A stretch of 64,000 nucleotides of DNA from Rhodovulum sp. 12E13 (GTDB lineage: Bacteria > Pseudomonadota > Alphaproteobacteria > Rhodobacterales > Rhodobacteraceae): contig NZ_QPLK01000010.1 of the NCBI RefSeq assembly GCF_003340565.1, positions 62,001-126,000 on the forward strand, written 5' to 3'. Shown in pieces: positions 26,465 through 35,039 of the stretch (position 1 is its first letter; every line of letters begins with the position of its first letter). The notes beneath the pieces were generated by a model. That model worked only from the letters and a program-made list of their open reading frames with translations, was not told where the DNA came from and searched no databases. A program made the position numbers and the translations under genes.

Positions 26465-27676
26465 TCACACGCGTTCCAGGATCGTCGCGGCACCCATGCC
26501 CGAGGCGACACAGAGCGTGGCGAGCCCCGTCGCCTTGTCCTGCCGCTCCATCTCGTCGAGCAGCGTGCCGAGGATCATCGCCCCCGTCGCACCGAGCGGA
26601 TGGCCCATGGCGATGGCCCCGCCATTGACGTTCACCCGGGAGGGATCTGCGCCGAAGGCCTGCAGGAAGCGCAGCACGACCGAGGAGAACGCCTCGTTCA
26701 CCTCGATCAGGTCGAGATCGCCCACCTCCATGCCGGCCGCGCGCAGCACCTTCTCGGTCGCGGGCACCGGGCCGGTCAGCATGATGGTCGGATCTGTGCC
26801 GACCTTGACGTTCGCCCGGATCTTCGCCCGCGGCCTGAGCCCGTGTGCCTCGCCGAACGCGCGGTCGCCAACGAGAACCGCCGCCGCGCCGTCGACGATG
26901 CCGCTCGAGTTGCCGGCATGGTGGACATGCTCGATCCGCTCCAGATGCGGGTATTTCATGAGCGCGATCCTGTCGAAGCCCGGCATCTGCTCGCCCATCG
27001 CCCGGAACGACGGCTCGAGGGCGCCCAGCGACTGCATGTCTGTGCCCGGCCGCATGTGCTCGTCGCGGTCGAGGATCGGCAGCCCGTTCTGGTCGCGGAC
27101 GGTGATGACGGACGTGCCGAAACGGTTCTCTTCCCAGGCTCGCGCCGCGCGGCGCTGGCTTTCGACGGCGTAGGAATCCACGTCGTCGCGGGTGAAGCCG
27201 TATTCGGTGGCGATGATGTCGGCCGCGATGCCCTGGGGCACGAAGTAATGCTCCATGGCCACGGTGGGGTCGACCGCCACCGCCGCCCCGTCGGAGCCCA
27301 TGGGCACCCGCCCCATCATTTCGACGCCGCCCGCGATGTAGGCGCGGCCCGCGCCCGCGCGCAACTGGTTGGCGGCGAGGTTGACCGCCTCGAGCCCCGA
27401 CGCGCAGAAGCGGTTGATGGCGAGGCCGGGGATGCTCTCGTCGAGCTCGGAGGCCAGCACGGCCGTGCGCGCCAGGCAGCCGCCCTGCTCGCCGACCTGG
27501 GTGACGTTGCCCCAGATGACATCCTCCACTGCATTGCCCTCGAGGCCGTTGCGCGCGGTCAGCGCGTTCAGCACCTGGGCCGAGAGGCGGACGGCGGTGA
27601 CCTCATGCAGCGCGCCGTCCTTGCGGCCCTTGCCACGCGGCGTGCGCACGGCGTCGTAGATATAGGCGTCGGTCAT
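26465..27676 (-). CDS. fadA: Acetyl-CoA C-acyltransferase (thiolase, FadA type)
   Basis: Thiolytic last step of beta-oxidation. Active-site Cys91 in NRFCASGLEA, then NVNGGAIAMGHPLGATG with the catalytic His, and LCVASGMGAA with the second Cys. 403 aa, as for degradative thiolases. Its ATG overlaps the GST stop (ATGA), and fadJ starts 11 bases after its stop, so GST-fadA-fadJ form one operon. Confidence 0.95.
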   Translation of the reverse strand: MTDAYIYDAVRTPRGKGRKDGALHEVTAVRLSAQVLNALTARNGLEGNAVEDVIWGNVTQVGEQGGCLARTAVLASELDESIPGLAINRFCASGLEAVNLAANQLRAGAGRAYIAGGVEMMGRVPMGSDGAAVAVDPTVAMEHYFVPQGIAADIIATEYGFTRDDVDSYAVESQRRAARAWEENRFGTSVITVRDQNGLPILDRDEHMRPGTDMQSLGALEPSFRAMGEQMPGFDRIALMKYPHLERIEHVHHAGNSSGIVDGAAAVLVGDRAFGEAHGLRPRAKIRANVKVGTDPTIMLTGPVPATEKVLRAAGMEVGDLDLIEVNEAFSSVVLRFLQAFGADPSRVNVNGGAIAMGHPLGATGAMILGTLLDEMERQDKATGLATLCVASGMGAATILERV

Positions 27677-28416
27677 CTGAACCTCGTGGTCTGTCGTGGG
27701 TCAGGCGGACCCGGCCGGTGATCGGGCCGGTGATCGGGCCGGTGATCGGGCCGGTGATCGGGCCGGTGATCGGGCCGGTGATCGGCCGCCGGGCCGGGCA
27801 GGGCCCGCTCCATCAGGTCATAGGGGTGGCGCCAGCCCCGGAGCGCCGCGATCCGGTCGAGCCAGGCGTCGATGGCGGGGTGCGCCGCACGATCGAAGCC
27901 GAAGGGCTCGGGGTAGAACAGGTAGCCGCAGCAGGAGAGATCGGCGTTGGTCGGGCCCTCGCCCACGATCCAGTCACGGCCCGCAAGATGCGCGTCGAGC
28001 ACTGCAAGGCTCGACGCGAGCCGCCCGCCCAGCCAGTCGATCACCTGTGCGGGCCGCTTTTCCTCGGGCGCGAAGTTCATCAGGAACCGGCGCGGCCCGG
28101 CGAGGCCGGACATCTTCGAGTTGTCCCACAGCACCCAGCGCAGCACCTCCCGCCGCTCCGCTTCCGAGTCGCCGCCAAAGCGGCCGCTGCGCGCGGCGAT
28201 CCAGTCCTGGATCGCCCCCGACTGGGTGATCACGGTATCGCCCTCGACCAGCGCCGGCACCTCGCCCATCGGATTGATCGCGCGATATTCCGGCGTGCGC
28301 GCGCCTCCGCGGAAGAAGTCCACATGGACGGGCCGCCATGCAAGGCCGGCAAGCGCAAGCGGCAGCGCCGCCTTGTAGGCGTTCCCGCTCTCGCCGAAAC
28401 AGTAGAGTTCGATCAT
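27673..28416 (-). CDS. Glutathione S-transferase family protein with a repeat-encoded tail
   Basis: 247 residues. The thioredoxin-like N-terminus MIELYCFGESGNAYKAALPLALAGL is followed by the NPMGEVPALVEGD cis-Pro motif and the ITQSGAIQDWIA Ser of the glutathione site. A helical C-terminal domain contains the TNADLSCCGYLFY N-capping box. After about residue 208 the fold ends, and six DHRP tetrapeptides follow, encoded by 12-bp tandem repeats. ATG 28416 has AAGGAGG upstream. It is the first gene of the fad operon; GSTs in such operons may handle reactive enoyl intermediates (inference). Confidence 0.88.
   Translation of the reverse strand: MIELYCFGESGNAYKAALPLALAGLAWRPVHVDFFRGGARTPEYRAINPMGEVPALVEGDTVITQSGAIQDWIAARSGRFGGDSEAERREVLRWVLWDNSKMSGLAGPRRFLMNFAPEEKRPAQVIDWLGGRLASSLAVLDAHLAGRDWIVGEGPTNADLSCCGYLFYPEPFGFDRAAHPAIDAWLDRIAALRGWRHPYDLMERALPGPAADHRPDHRPDHRPDHRPDHRPDHRPGPPDPRQTTRFR
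27715..27786. repeat. Six 12-bp tandem repeats in the GST 3' end
   Basis: Unit CCGGTGATCGGG (plus-strand reading) repeated six times, the last with one change. In frame with the GST gene it encodes repeated Asp-His-Arg-Pro, about 40 bases before the overlap with fadA. Confidence 0.95.
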
Positions 28417-28444
28417 GCCGTCGGGCCTCCTTGCGCGGGCGGAA

Positions 28445-28496
28445 GCGGGGGTTTCACACCCCCGCACCCCCGTGGGATATTGCGGGCAAGAAGAAG
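28445..28496 (+). repeat. Dispersed intergenic repeat, copy 3
   Basis: Hairpin GCGGGGG/CCCCCGC with a 7-base loop (28445-28465), then the core CCCCCGTGGGATATTG followed by GGGCAAGAAGAAG (28467-28496). Same hairpin-then-core plan as copies 1 and 2 with a different hairpin sequence. Confidence 0.75.
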
Positions 28497-28653
28497 ATCG
28501 GGCCGGGGTAATCCGGCGTTAACGTCAATCGCGGCAGGCTGGTGCCACGGTACAGGCGGGGACGCCGATGACCGTGCAAGGAGAAGTCGCCCCGGCCATC
28601 GCGCGCGGTCGCGTTTCGAGAGCGCGGTCCCTTTGGTCGGGGCGCATCCCGCG

Positions 28654-28706
28654 CCTTCTTCTTGCTCAAAATATCCCCGCCGGAGGCGCGCGGCCGCGGG
28701 CCGCGC
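28654..28706 (-). repeat. Dispersed intergenic repeat, copy 4
   Basis: On the minus strand: a GC-rich hairpin (28706-28687, arms GCGCGGCC/GGCCGCGC) then the core CCTCCGGCGGGGATATTTTG followed by AGCAAGAAGAAGG (28686-28654). Opposite orientation to copy 3, about 160 bases away. Confidence 0.8.
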
Positions 28707-28796
28707 TCCCGCCGCCGGGGGCGGGCGCGGGCGGCGGGGGGGCGGTGCGGACGGTCTGGGCGGCATGACGTGCCTCGGCTCGCTCGACGACGCGGC

Positions 28797-30575
28797 TCAG
28801 AATCGCGCCGCGTCGAGGGCCATGACAGGCTCGGCGCCCGACTCGATGCGGGCGAGATGTGTCTTCGTCGCCGGCAGCTCGCGTGCCATGTGGTAGCGCC
28901 CCGTGGCGATCTTGGCGCGCAGGAACTCGGGGTCGCCCTCGCCGCGCGCCAGCATGTCGGCCGCCGCCTTGGCCATGCGTGCCCACATCAGGCCGAGGCA
29001 GACATGGCCGAAGAGGTGCATGAAGTCGTAGGAGCCGGCGAGGGCATGGGCGGGATTCCTCGCACCGTTCTGCAGGAAGAACAGGCCGGCAGCCTGCAGA
29101 TCCTTCGACGCCGACTTGAGCGGCTCGAGAAAGCCGTCCTGCAGGGTCGCGTTGCCCGCGTTGTCCTTGCAGAAGGCCTTCACGAGCTCGAGGAACGCCA
29201 TCATCGCCTTGCCGCCGTCCCTCGGCAGCTTGCGGCCGACGAGGTCGAGCGACTGGATGCCGTTGGTGCCCTCGTAGACCATCGTGATGCGCGCGTCGCG
29301 CACGAACTGCTCGAGCCCCCATTCGCGGGTGAAGCCCGAGCCGCCGAGCGTCTGCTGGGCGAGCACGGTCGTCTCGAAACCCTTGTCGGTCAGGAAGCCC
29401 TTGATGACCGGCGTGAGCAACGAGATCAGCGCCTCGGCCTCGGCATCGCCCGCCCGGTGCGACCGGTCGACCAATTCGGCGCCCCACAGCGCGAAGGCGC
29501 GCGCGCCCTCCACGAAGCTCTTCTGCGCCATCAGGTTCCGCCGCACGTCGGGGTGGACGATGATCGGGTCGGCCGGCCCGTCGGGGTTGGCGGGGCCGGT
29601 TACGTCGCGGCCCTGCAGCCGCTCCTGCGCGAAGGCGGCCGCGTTCTGGTAGGCGACGGCCCCCATCGCGTAGCCCTGCAGGCCGACGCCGATCCGCGCC
29701 TCGTTCATCATCGTGAACATCGCCCGCATCCCCTTGTGCGGCTCGCCCACGAGGTAGCCCACGGCGCCGTCGTAATTCATCACGCAGGTGGCGTTGCCAT
29801 GGATGCCCATCTTGCTCTCCAGGCCGCCGCAGGTGACCGCGTTGCGCGCGCCGAGCGCGCCGTCGTCGCCTACGAGGACCTTGGGCACGATGAAGAGCGA
29901 GATGCCCTTCGTGCCCTCCGGCGCGCCGGGTATCCGCGCAAGCACCAGGTGGACGATGTTCTCGGTCAGGTCGTGCTCGCCGGCCGAGATCCAGATCTTC
30001 TGTCCCGTGATGCGGTAGCTGCCGTCATCGGCCGGCTCAGCCCTGGTGCGGATCAGGCCGAGATCGGTGCCGCACTGCGGCTCGGTGAGGTTCATCGTGC
30101 CGCCCCAGCGGCCCGAGATCATGTTGGGCAGCCAGGCGCGCTTCTGCTCCTCGCTGCCATGCGCCATGATCGCCGAATAGGCGCCGTGCGTCAGGCCCCA
30201 GAACATGTTGAGCGCCATGTTGGCCGAGACGAACATCTCGCCCACGGCGGTCGACAAGAGGTAGGGCATGCCCTGTCCGCCGTACTCCGGGTCGGCGTCG
30301 AGCCCGATCCAGCCGCCCTCGGCGATCTGGTCGTAGGCTTCCTTGAAGCCGTCCGGGGTGCGGACCACCCCGTTCTCCAGCACGCACCCCTGGCGGTCGC
30401 CCACCACGTTGAGCGGCTGCAGGACCTGCTCGGAGATCTTGGCGGCCTCCTGCAGGACGGCGCTCGTCAACTCGCGCTCGAGCTCCGCGTAGCCGGGAAC
30501 GTCCTGCTTCTCGGCTTCGAGGACATCGTGCAGCACGAACGCGATGTCCGGCACGGGCGCGGTGTAGTGGGGCAT
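28797..30575 (-). CDS. Acyl-CoA dehydrogenase with C-terminal extension (DmdC-like)
   Basis: FAD flavoprotein of 592 aa, longer than classical acyl-CoA dehydrogenases (~380) and matching the family of long acyl-CoA dehydrogenases that includes 3-methylmercaptopropionyl-CoA dehydrogenase DmdC. Motifs: [13 protein letters not shown] and [11 protein letters not shown] (FAD site), [20 protein letters not shown], and the catalytic-base segment [19 protein letters not shown]; a four-helix C-terminal domain follows. A role in ordinary fatty-acid oxidation is as likely as DMSP metabolism, since neighbours are fad genes. It lies 48 bases after the merR gene on the same strand. Confidence 0.92.
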   Translation of the reverse strand: MPHYTAPVPDIAFVLHDVLEAEKQDVPGYAELERELTSAVLQEAAKISEQVLQPLNVVGDRQGCVLENGVVRTPDGFKEAYDQIAEGGWIGLDADPEYGGQGMPYLLSTAVGEMFVSANMALNMFWGLTHGAYSAIMAHGSEEQKRAWLPNMISGRWGGTMNLTEPQCGTDLGLIRTRAEPADDGSYRITGQKIWISAGEHDLTENIVHLVLARIPGAPEGTKGISLFIVPKVLVGDDGALGARNAVTCGGLESKMGIHGNATCVMNYDGAVGYLVGEPHKGMRAMFTMMNEARIGVGLQGYAMGAVAYQNAAAFAQERLQGRDVTGPANPDGPADPIIVHPDVRRNLMAQKSFVEGARAFALWGAELVDRSHRAGDAEAEALISLLTPVIKGFLTDKGFETTVLAQQTLGGSGFTREWGLEQFVRDARITMVYEGTNGIQSLDLVGRKLPRDGGKAMMAFLELVKAFCKDNAGNATLQDGFLEPLKSASKDLQAAGLFFLQNGARNPAHALAGSYDFMHLFGHVCLGLMWARMAKAAADMLARGEGDPEFLRAKIATGRYHMARELPATKTHLARIESGAEPVMALDAARF

Positions 30576-30623
30576 CGAGGCGTCTCCTGTTCGGTCAGGC
30601 TCGGGCGTCGCGCCGCCCTGCCG

Positions 30624-31022
30624 TCATTGGGCGGCGTGGTCCGATGTCAGCTCGCCGAGGCGTGTCTCGACCCACTCGAGCTGTTCCTTCATGTCGGCGA
30701 TGGCCTCGTCGAGCGCAGCACGCTGGCGCTCCATGTCGGCAAGGTGCTGGCGGCCGAGTTCGTGGGTCTTGGTCAGCTGGGTCACCTGCTGGTCGCCCAC
30801 ATGGTAGAGGTCGAGCAGTTGCCGGATCTCTTCCAGCGAGAAGCCGAAGCGCTTGCCGCGCAGGATCAGCTTGAGCCGCGCCCGGTCGCGCCGGGTGAAC
30901 AGCCGCTTGGTCCCCTGGCGGATCGGCGCGAGCAACTCCTTCTGCTCGTAGAACCGCAGGGTGCGCGGCGTGACCTCGAAGGCGTCGCACATCTCGCGGA
31001 TTGTCATCAGTTGCTCCGTCAT
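30624..31022 (-). CDS. MerR-family transcriptional regulator
   Basis: 132-residue MerR-type regulator. N-terminal winged HTH with TIREMCDAFEVTPRTLRFYEQKELLAP, then RLFTRRDRARLKLILRGKRFGFSLEEIRQLLDLY and a coiled-coil dimerisation helix (~80-125). No Cys metal-binding cluster is present, so it is not a metal sensor; it resembles the regulators of acyl-CoA and branched-chain catabolism (LiuR-like). Three in-frame ATGs cluster at the start; 31022 is a compromise. It is immediately upstream of the acyl-CoA dehydrogenase and is closely similar to the neighbouring MerR. Confidence 0.88.
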   Translation of the reverse strand: MTEQLMTIREMCDAFEVTPRTLRFYEQKELLAPIRQGTKRLFTRRDRARLKLILRGKRFGFSLEEIRQLLDLYHVGDQQVTQLTKTHELGRQHLADMERQRAALDEAIADMKEQLEWVETRLGELTSDHAAQ

Positions 31023-31075
31023 GAGTGTCATCTCCACGTTACGTTTTCGCGGCGGGAGATGCCTATCCGGGCGAG

Positions 31076-31106
31076 ACCATACAAGAAGCGGTGACGCCCG
31101 CGTAAA
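31076..31106 (-). promoter_or_regulatory. Candidate MerR-type promoter with 19-bp spacer
   Basis: On the minus strand: TTTACG (31106-31101), a 19-bp spacer, TATGGT (31081-31076), about 55 bases upstream of the merR start. Over-long 19-bp spacers are typical of promoters activated by MerR proteins, so this may be autoregulated and drive merR plus the acyl-CoA dehydrogenase. The -10 is weak. Confidence 0.4.
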
Positions 31107-31239
31107 CGAAACGTCGCGTCACACCGCGACCTGCGGATGGGCCCCGGGAGGCGTCCGCTGCGATATTCACTTTTCCGTTCACGAACAATCACTTGTCTGT
31201 TCGCTACCGTACGGAGGCGCGGTGCGCTGTGCGACTGGG

Positions 31240-31608
31240 TCAGTTCAGGCGCGACGCTGCGTCGTCTCTCAGTCGGCGCAGGTCGAGAATCGCCTCCTCT
31301 ATCTCGGTCCGGCGCCGCTCCAGCTCGGCGAGCTGGTCGTCGGCCTGGGCGACGAAGGCGCGCTGCTGCGCCGTGGTGCCCTGCTTTTCGTAGAGGTCCA
31401 GCCATTGCCGGATCTCCTCGAGCGAGAAGCCGAAGCGACGGCCGCGCAGGATCAGCGTCATGCGCGCCACCTCGCGCGGGCCGTAGAAGCGGGCCCGCCC
31501 GTCGCGGTCGGGGGAGAGAAGCTCGAGATACTCGTAATAGCGCAAGGTCCGGGGCGTTACCTCGAACCGTGCGCACATCTCCTTGAAGCTGAGCCGTGTC
31601 TCCGTCAT
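31240..31608 (-). CDS. Second MerR-family transcriptional regulator
   Basis: 122 residues, HTH LSFKEMCARFEVTPRTLRYYEYLELLSP, then ARFYGPREVARMTLILRGRRFGFSLEEIRQWLDLYEKQGT and a long coiled coil. No metal-binding cysteines. About half identical by eye to the adjacent merR in the DNA-binding half, so the pair looks like a tandem duplication with diverged specificity. ATG 31608 has AGGAGGGG upstream. Divergent from the thioesterase-MATE operon, which it could control. Confidence 0.9.
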   Translation of the reverse strand: MTETRLSFKEMCARFEVTPRTLRYYEYLELLSPDRDGRARFYGPREVARMTLILRGRRFGFSLEEIRQWLDLYEKQGTTAQQRAFVAQADDQLAELERRRTEIEEAILDLRRLRDDAASRLN

Positions 31609-31745
31609 CGCCCCTCCTGTGTGCCGAGACGTAAGGCCCACGTCCTGCCGGGGCAATGGGCGGGGGGGTGCGGCAGGCGCATTCCGGCCACCCCTTGCAG
31701 AGGGGCAGGGGCGGGCCGATAAGCGTCGGCGAGAGGAGGCGGCTC

Positions 31746-32195
31746 ATGAGCGACGCAGACAGCGCACGCCCCGACAAGGCGAAGATCGCCGCGCAATTCA
31801 TCGGGGCGATCCCCTTCTCGCAGGCCCTCGGGATGGAGCTCGAGGAAATCGGCGACGGCTGGGCGCGCATCTCGATGCCGTGGTCCGAGGCGCTGGTGGG
31901 CGAGCCGCGCACCGGCGTCATCCACGGCGGCGCGGTCTCGGCGCTGATGGATACCTGCGGCGGCGCGGCGGTGATGGCGCACCCGCAGGGCGCGGTCTCG
32001 ACCGCCACGATCGACCTGCGGATCGACTACATGCGCGCGGCCACGCCGGGCCAGCGGGTGACGGCCGAGGCGACCTGCCACCACGTGACGCGGCACGTCG
32101 CCTTCGTCCGCGCCGTGGCGCGCGACGAGGAAGCGGGCACGCCGGTGGCGACCGCCACGGGCGCCTTCACCTTCCAGAGGGCGGAGGGAGCATGA
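31746..32195 (+). CDS. PaaI-family hotdog thioesterase
   Basis: 149-residue acyl-CoA thioesterase of the 4HBT/PaaI type. The hallmark VIHGGAVSALMDTCGGAAV (catalytic-side His-Gly-Gly and Asp) and a VSTATIDLRIDYMRAATPGQ beta strand are clear. Start ATG has AGAGGAGG. First of three overlapping genes; its stop overlaps the next start (ATGA). Likely releases a free acid from an aromatic or short-chain CoA ester. Confidence 0.92.
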   Translation: MSDADSARPDKAKIAAQFIGAIPFSQALGMELEEIGDGWARISMPWSEALVGEPRTGVIHGGAVSALMDTCGGAAVMAHPQGAVSTATIDLRIDYMRAATPGQRVTAEATCHHVTRHVAFVRAVARDEEAGTPVATATGAFTFQRAEGA

Positions 32196-32755
32196 GCCGC
32201 GAGAGGCCCGAGCCGGTGCAGGTCGTCAAGGAGCGGCGCGACCGGGCGCTCGCCCGGCTGATCTCGTCGGTGCCCTACGTCCGCCTGGTCGGGATCGGGT
32301 TCGACCGTCACGGCGACGAGCTGACCGCGATCCTGCGCTTCGGCGACCACCTGATCGGAAACCCGCTGTTGCCGGCGCTGCACGGCGGGGTGACCGCCTC
32401 GTTCCTCGAGGTGACGGCGACGCTGCACCTGTCGTGGATCTGGCTGTGGGACGAGATGGAGGCCGGCCGTCTAGACGCCGAGCATCTCGAGTTGCCGCGC
32501 CTGCCCAAGACCATCGACTTCACGGTGGATTACCTGCGCGCCGGCCTGCCGCGCGACGCCTATGCCCGTGCCCGGGTCAACCGGCTGGGGCGGCGCTACG
32601 CCTCGGTTCATGTCGAGGCGTGGCAGGATCACCGCGAGCGACTCTTCGCCGCCGCGACCGGCCATTTCCTGATGCCCCAGTCGGAGCCCGCCCCCCAGTC
32701 GGAGCCCGCCCTCCAGTCGGACCCCGCCCCCCGGTCGGAGTCCTCCCCCACGTGA
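32192..32755 (+). CDS. Second hotdog-fold thioesterase with a repeat-encoded tail
   Basis: 187 residues. A hotdog domain of ~150 residues has LLPALHGGVTASFLEVTATL in place of the usual HGG(x)D helix (Glu instead of Asp) and TVDYLRAGLPRDAYARARV. After about residue 160 the chain ends with four six-residue repeats rich in Pro, Gln, Ser and Glu, encoded by 18-bp tandem repeats, and the stop overlaps the MATE start (GTGA). Tandem thioesterases of this kind can form a heteromer (inference). Confidence 0.85.
   Translation: MSRERPEPVQVVKERRDRALARLISSVPYVRLVGIGFDRHGDELTAILRFGDHLIGNPLLPALHGGVTASFLEVTATLHLSWIWLWDEMEAGRLDAEHLELPRLPKTIDFTVDYLRAGLPRDAYARARVNRLGRRYASVHVEAWQDHRERLFAAATGHFLMPQSEPAPQSEPALQSDPAPRSESSPT
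32675..32746. repeat. Four 18-bp tandem repeats in the second thioesterase 3' end
   Basis: Units start at 32675, 32693, 32711 and 32729. The first two are identical (CCCCAGTCGGAGCCCGCC) and the last two are diverged. In frame they encode PQSEPA-like hexapeptides immediately before the GTGA junction with the MATE gene. Confidence 0.93.
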
Positions 32756-34080
32756 CCGCCCGCCTCGAGGAGGCGCCGATCACCAACCGGCGCGTGCTGG
32801 CGATCGCCCTGCCCATCGTGCTGTCGAACGCCACCGTCCCGATCCTCGGCGCGGTCGATACCGGCGTGGTCGGCCAGATGGGCGAGGCCGCGCCCATAGG
32901 CGCGGTCGGGATCGGCGCGGTGATCCTCTCGGCCGTCTACTGGGTCTTCGGCTTCCTGCGGATGGGCACGACCGGCCTCGTCGGCCAGGCGGCCGGGCGG
33001 GGCGACGACGCCGAGGTCTCTGCGCTGCTCACCCGTGCCCTGATGATCGCGGCGGCGGGGGGCCTTGCGCTCATCGCGCTGCAGGTCTGGATCTTCGCCG
33101 GCGCCTTCCGGATCGCCCCTGCCTCTGACGAGGTGGAGGCGCTGGCGCGCGACTATCTCGCCATCCGCATCTGGTCGGCGCCCTTCGCCATCTCGGTCTA
33201 CGGCATCACCGGGTGGCTCATCGCGCAGGAGCGGACGCGGGCGGTGCTGGTCATTCAGGTGGCGATGAACGGCGTCAACATCCTGCTCGACCTGTGGTTC
33301 GTGCTCGGGCTGGGCTGGGGCGTTCCGGGCGTCGCCGTCGCCACCGTCATCGCCGAGGTCTCGGGCGCCGCGCTCGGCCTGTGGTTCTGCCGCGACGCCT
33401 TCCGGCTGCCGGCCTGGCGCGACTGGCCGCGCGTGTTCGACAGGGCACGGCTGGTCACCATGGCGAGCGTCAACGGCGATATCCTGATCCGCTCGCTGCT
33501 CCTGCAGGGCGTCTTCGTGTCGTTCCTGTTCCTCGCGTCCGATTTCGGCGACGTGCGGCTCGCCGCGACGCAGGTGCTGATGCAGTTCCTCCAGATCACC
33601 GCCTACGCGCTCGACGGCTTCGCCTTCGCCGCCGAGGCGCTGGTGGCGCGCGCCTTCGGCGCCGGGCGGCTCGACCGGCTGCGCCGCGGGGCGCTCCTGA
33701 CGAGCGGCTGGGGGATGGGCGCGGCCCTCGCGCTCGCGCTGGCCTTTGCGCTGGCAGGCGGCGCGATCATCGACCTGATGACCACGGCCGAGGAGGTGCG
33801 TGCCGCCGCCCGCGCCTACCTGCCGTGGATGGTGGCCGCGCCCCTCGTCGGCCTCGCGCCCTGGATGCTCGACGGAATCTTCATCGGCGCGACGCGGGCG
33901 CGCGACATGCGCAACATGATGGTGCTGTCGGCCGCGATCTACGCCGTCGCCGTCGCCGTGCTGGTGCCGGCCTTCGAGGCGCACGGCCTCTGGGCGGCGC
34001 TGATCGTCTCCTTCGTGGCCCGCGGCGTCACGCTCGCCGCCCGCTACCCCGCGCTCGAGCGGGCGGCGAGCATCGGCTGA
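32752..34080 (+). CDS. MATE-family efflux transporter (DinF-like)
   Basis: 442-residue membrane protein with 12 predicted helices in two homologous halves. VLAIALPIVLSNATVPILGAVDTGVVG is the MATE first-helix signature, and the second half repeats it (MASVNGDILIRSLLLQG). The DinF-like subgroup often exports organic cations or toxic metabolites with Na+ or H+. Start is GTG 32752 inside the thioesterase stop; the first helix begins about 17 codons later. Coupling with two thioesterases suggests release and then export of an acid or aromatic product (inference). Confidence 0.92.
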   Translation: MTARLEEAPITNRRVLAIALPIVLSNATVPILGAVDTGVVGQMGEAAPIGAVGIGAVILSAVYWVFGFLRMGTTGLVGQAAGRGDDAEVSALLTRALMIAAAGGLALIALQVWIFAGAFRIAPASDEVEALARDYLAIRIWSAPFAISVYGITGWLIAQERTRAVLVIQVAMNGVNILLDLWFVLGLGWGVPGVAVATVIAEVSGAALGLWFCRDAFRLPAWRDWPRVFDRARLVTMASVNGDILIRSLLLQGVFVSFLFLASDFGDVRLAATQVLMQFLQITAYALDGFAFAAEALVARAFGAGRLDRLRRGALLTSGWGMGAALALALAFALAGGAIIDLMTTAEEVRAAARAYLPWMVAAPLVGLAPWMLDGIFIGATRARDMRNMMVLSAAIYAVAVAVLVPAFEAHGLWAALIVSFVARGVTLAARYPALERAASIG

Positions 34081-34084
34081 CGGC

Positions 34085-34930
34085 TCAGCGGGCCTCCGCC
34101 CCGCCGCCCCGCCGCATGTCGATGACCGTCGCCTCCAGCAGGCTGTAATCCACCCGGATGGCACCCTCGAGCGGGCGCTGCAGGTCGACGATGGTCGACA
34201 TCACGACCCAGAGGAAGCCCGCGAAGATGAAGGTGCGCCACGTCAGCGGCCGCCCCTGGAGCGCGGAACGGTTGCCGACGAGGAACAGCCCCGTGAGCGC
34301 CGCGGACACGACCATCAGGCCGGTGATCTCGGCTGCCGGGCGGTTGAGCGCGGCCATCCGCTCGGCATGGGCGTCGATCACCTCGTTCACCGCGCCGGCG
34401 ACGAAGCTCTGCGTGGCGGCGGGCACCGGCGCGGCGGTCGCCTCGAGCGTCGCGGGCCAGAGCCGGCCCTGTGCCTCCATCGTCGCGGCGAGAAAGGCCC
34501 GCGCGCCACCGACCGTGGCGAAGTCGGCGCGGTCGGGCATGCGCGTCTCGGCATAGGCGAGCAGCGCCTCCTGCAGCGCGTCCCGCCGCGGCTCGGGCAG
34601 AAGGCCGGCGCGCAGGTAGGCGGTGCCGAGGGCGTTGGCCTCCTGCAGCACCGCCTGCTTGCCGTCCTCCGCCCAGCCGAGCGAGTTGCCGAAGAGAAAC
34701 GCCACGAGGAGTCCGAGCAGCGCCAGGATCGCCCCCACGGTCGTCTCGCCGAAGCGCGAAAGCACCTCGCGCTCGCCAGGGGCGGCCCGGGCGATGCGTG
34801 CGGCGCCCACGCGGTGGCCCGCCAGCGCCGCCGCGGGCAGCGCGACGAGCAGGGCGAGGGTGAGCAACCAGAGCGGCAGGATGGGCAGCGAGACGTCGGC
34901 ATAGGCCTCGATCAGCGATGTCTCGTCCAT
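34085..34930 (-). CDS. DUF4239-like (bestrophin-like) membrane protein
   Basis: 281 residues. A first hydrophobic helix (~17-40) and a second (~65-85) are followed by a ~110-residue soluble region, then two helices (~205-225, ~235-255), the layout of DUF4239/bestrophin-like proteins. RFGETTVGAILALLGLLVAFLFG and DGKQAVLQEANALGTAYLRA are the family-like blocks. No known substrate. It converges on the MATE gene, with 4 bases between stops. Confidence 0.75.
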   Translation of the reverse strand: MDETSLIEAYADVSLPILPLWLLTLALLVALPAAALAGHRVGAARIARAAPGEREVLSRFGETTVGAILALLGLLVAFLFGNSLGWAEDGKQAVLQEANALGTAYLRAGLLPEPRRDALQEALLAYAETRMPDRADFATVGGARAFLAATMEAQGRLWPATLEATAAPVPAATQSFVAGAVNEVIDAHAERMAALNRPAAEITGLMVVSAALTGLFLVGNRSALQGRPLTWRTFIFAGFLWVVMSTIVDLQRPLEGAIRVDYSLLEATVIDMRRGGGAEAR

Positions 34931-35039
34931 GGCATGCCCCCGCTCCCCCGACCCTGCCTCCTGCCTTACGCGATGCGGGGCGGAGGCGGGAAGGGCGGCC
35001 GGTGCGGGCGCGCGCCGCCTGTGGGCGCAGGGTGACGCC

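Larger units (their letters stand above)
28417..28796. other. Intergenic stretch carrying two dispersed-repeat copies
   Basis: About 380 bases between the GST start and the acyl-CoA dehydrogenase stop. It contains two copies of the window's dispersed repeat in opposite orientations (28445-28496 and 28654-28706) and presumably the GST-fadA-fadJ promoter. No protein-coding gene is convincing here. Confidence 0.7.

Noticed and set aside
27715-27786. Regular short repeats resembling a CRISPR array
   Set aside because: Units are contiguous without unique spacers and lie inside a coding sequence; the same applies to the repeats at 6081, 7191 and 32675.
28568-28768. 66-codon open frame between GST and the acyl-CoA dehydrogenase
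   Set aside because: Runs through a dispersed repeat copy, ends in low-complexity Gly/Ala, and has only a weak ribosome site.
21003-30575. DMSP demethylation pathway (DmdB-like ligase plus DmdC-like dehydrogenase)
   Set aside because: Both are generic members of large families, they are 6 kb apart with no dmdA or dmdD, and fad genes offer a simpler explanation.
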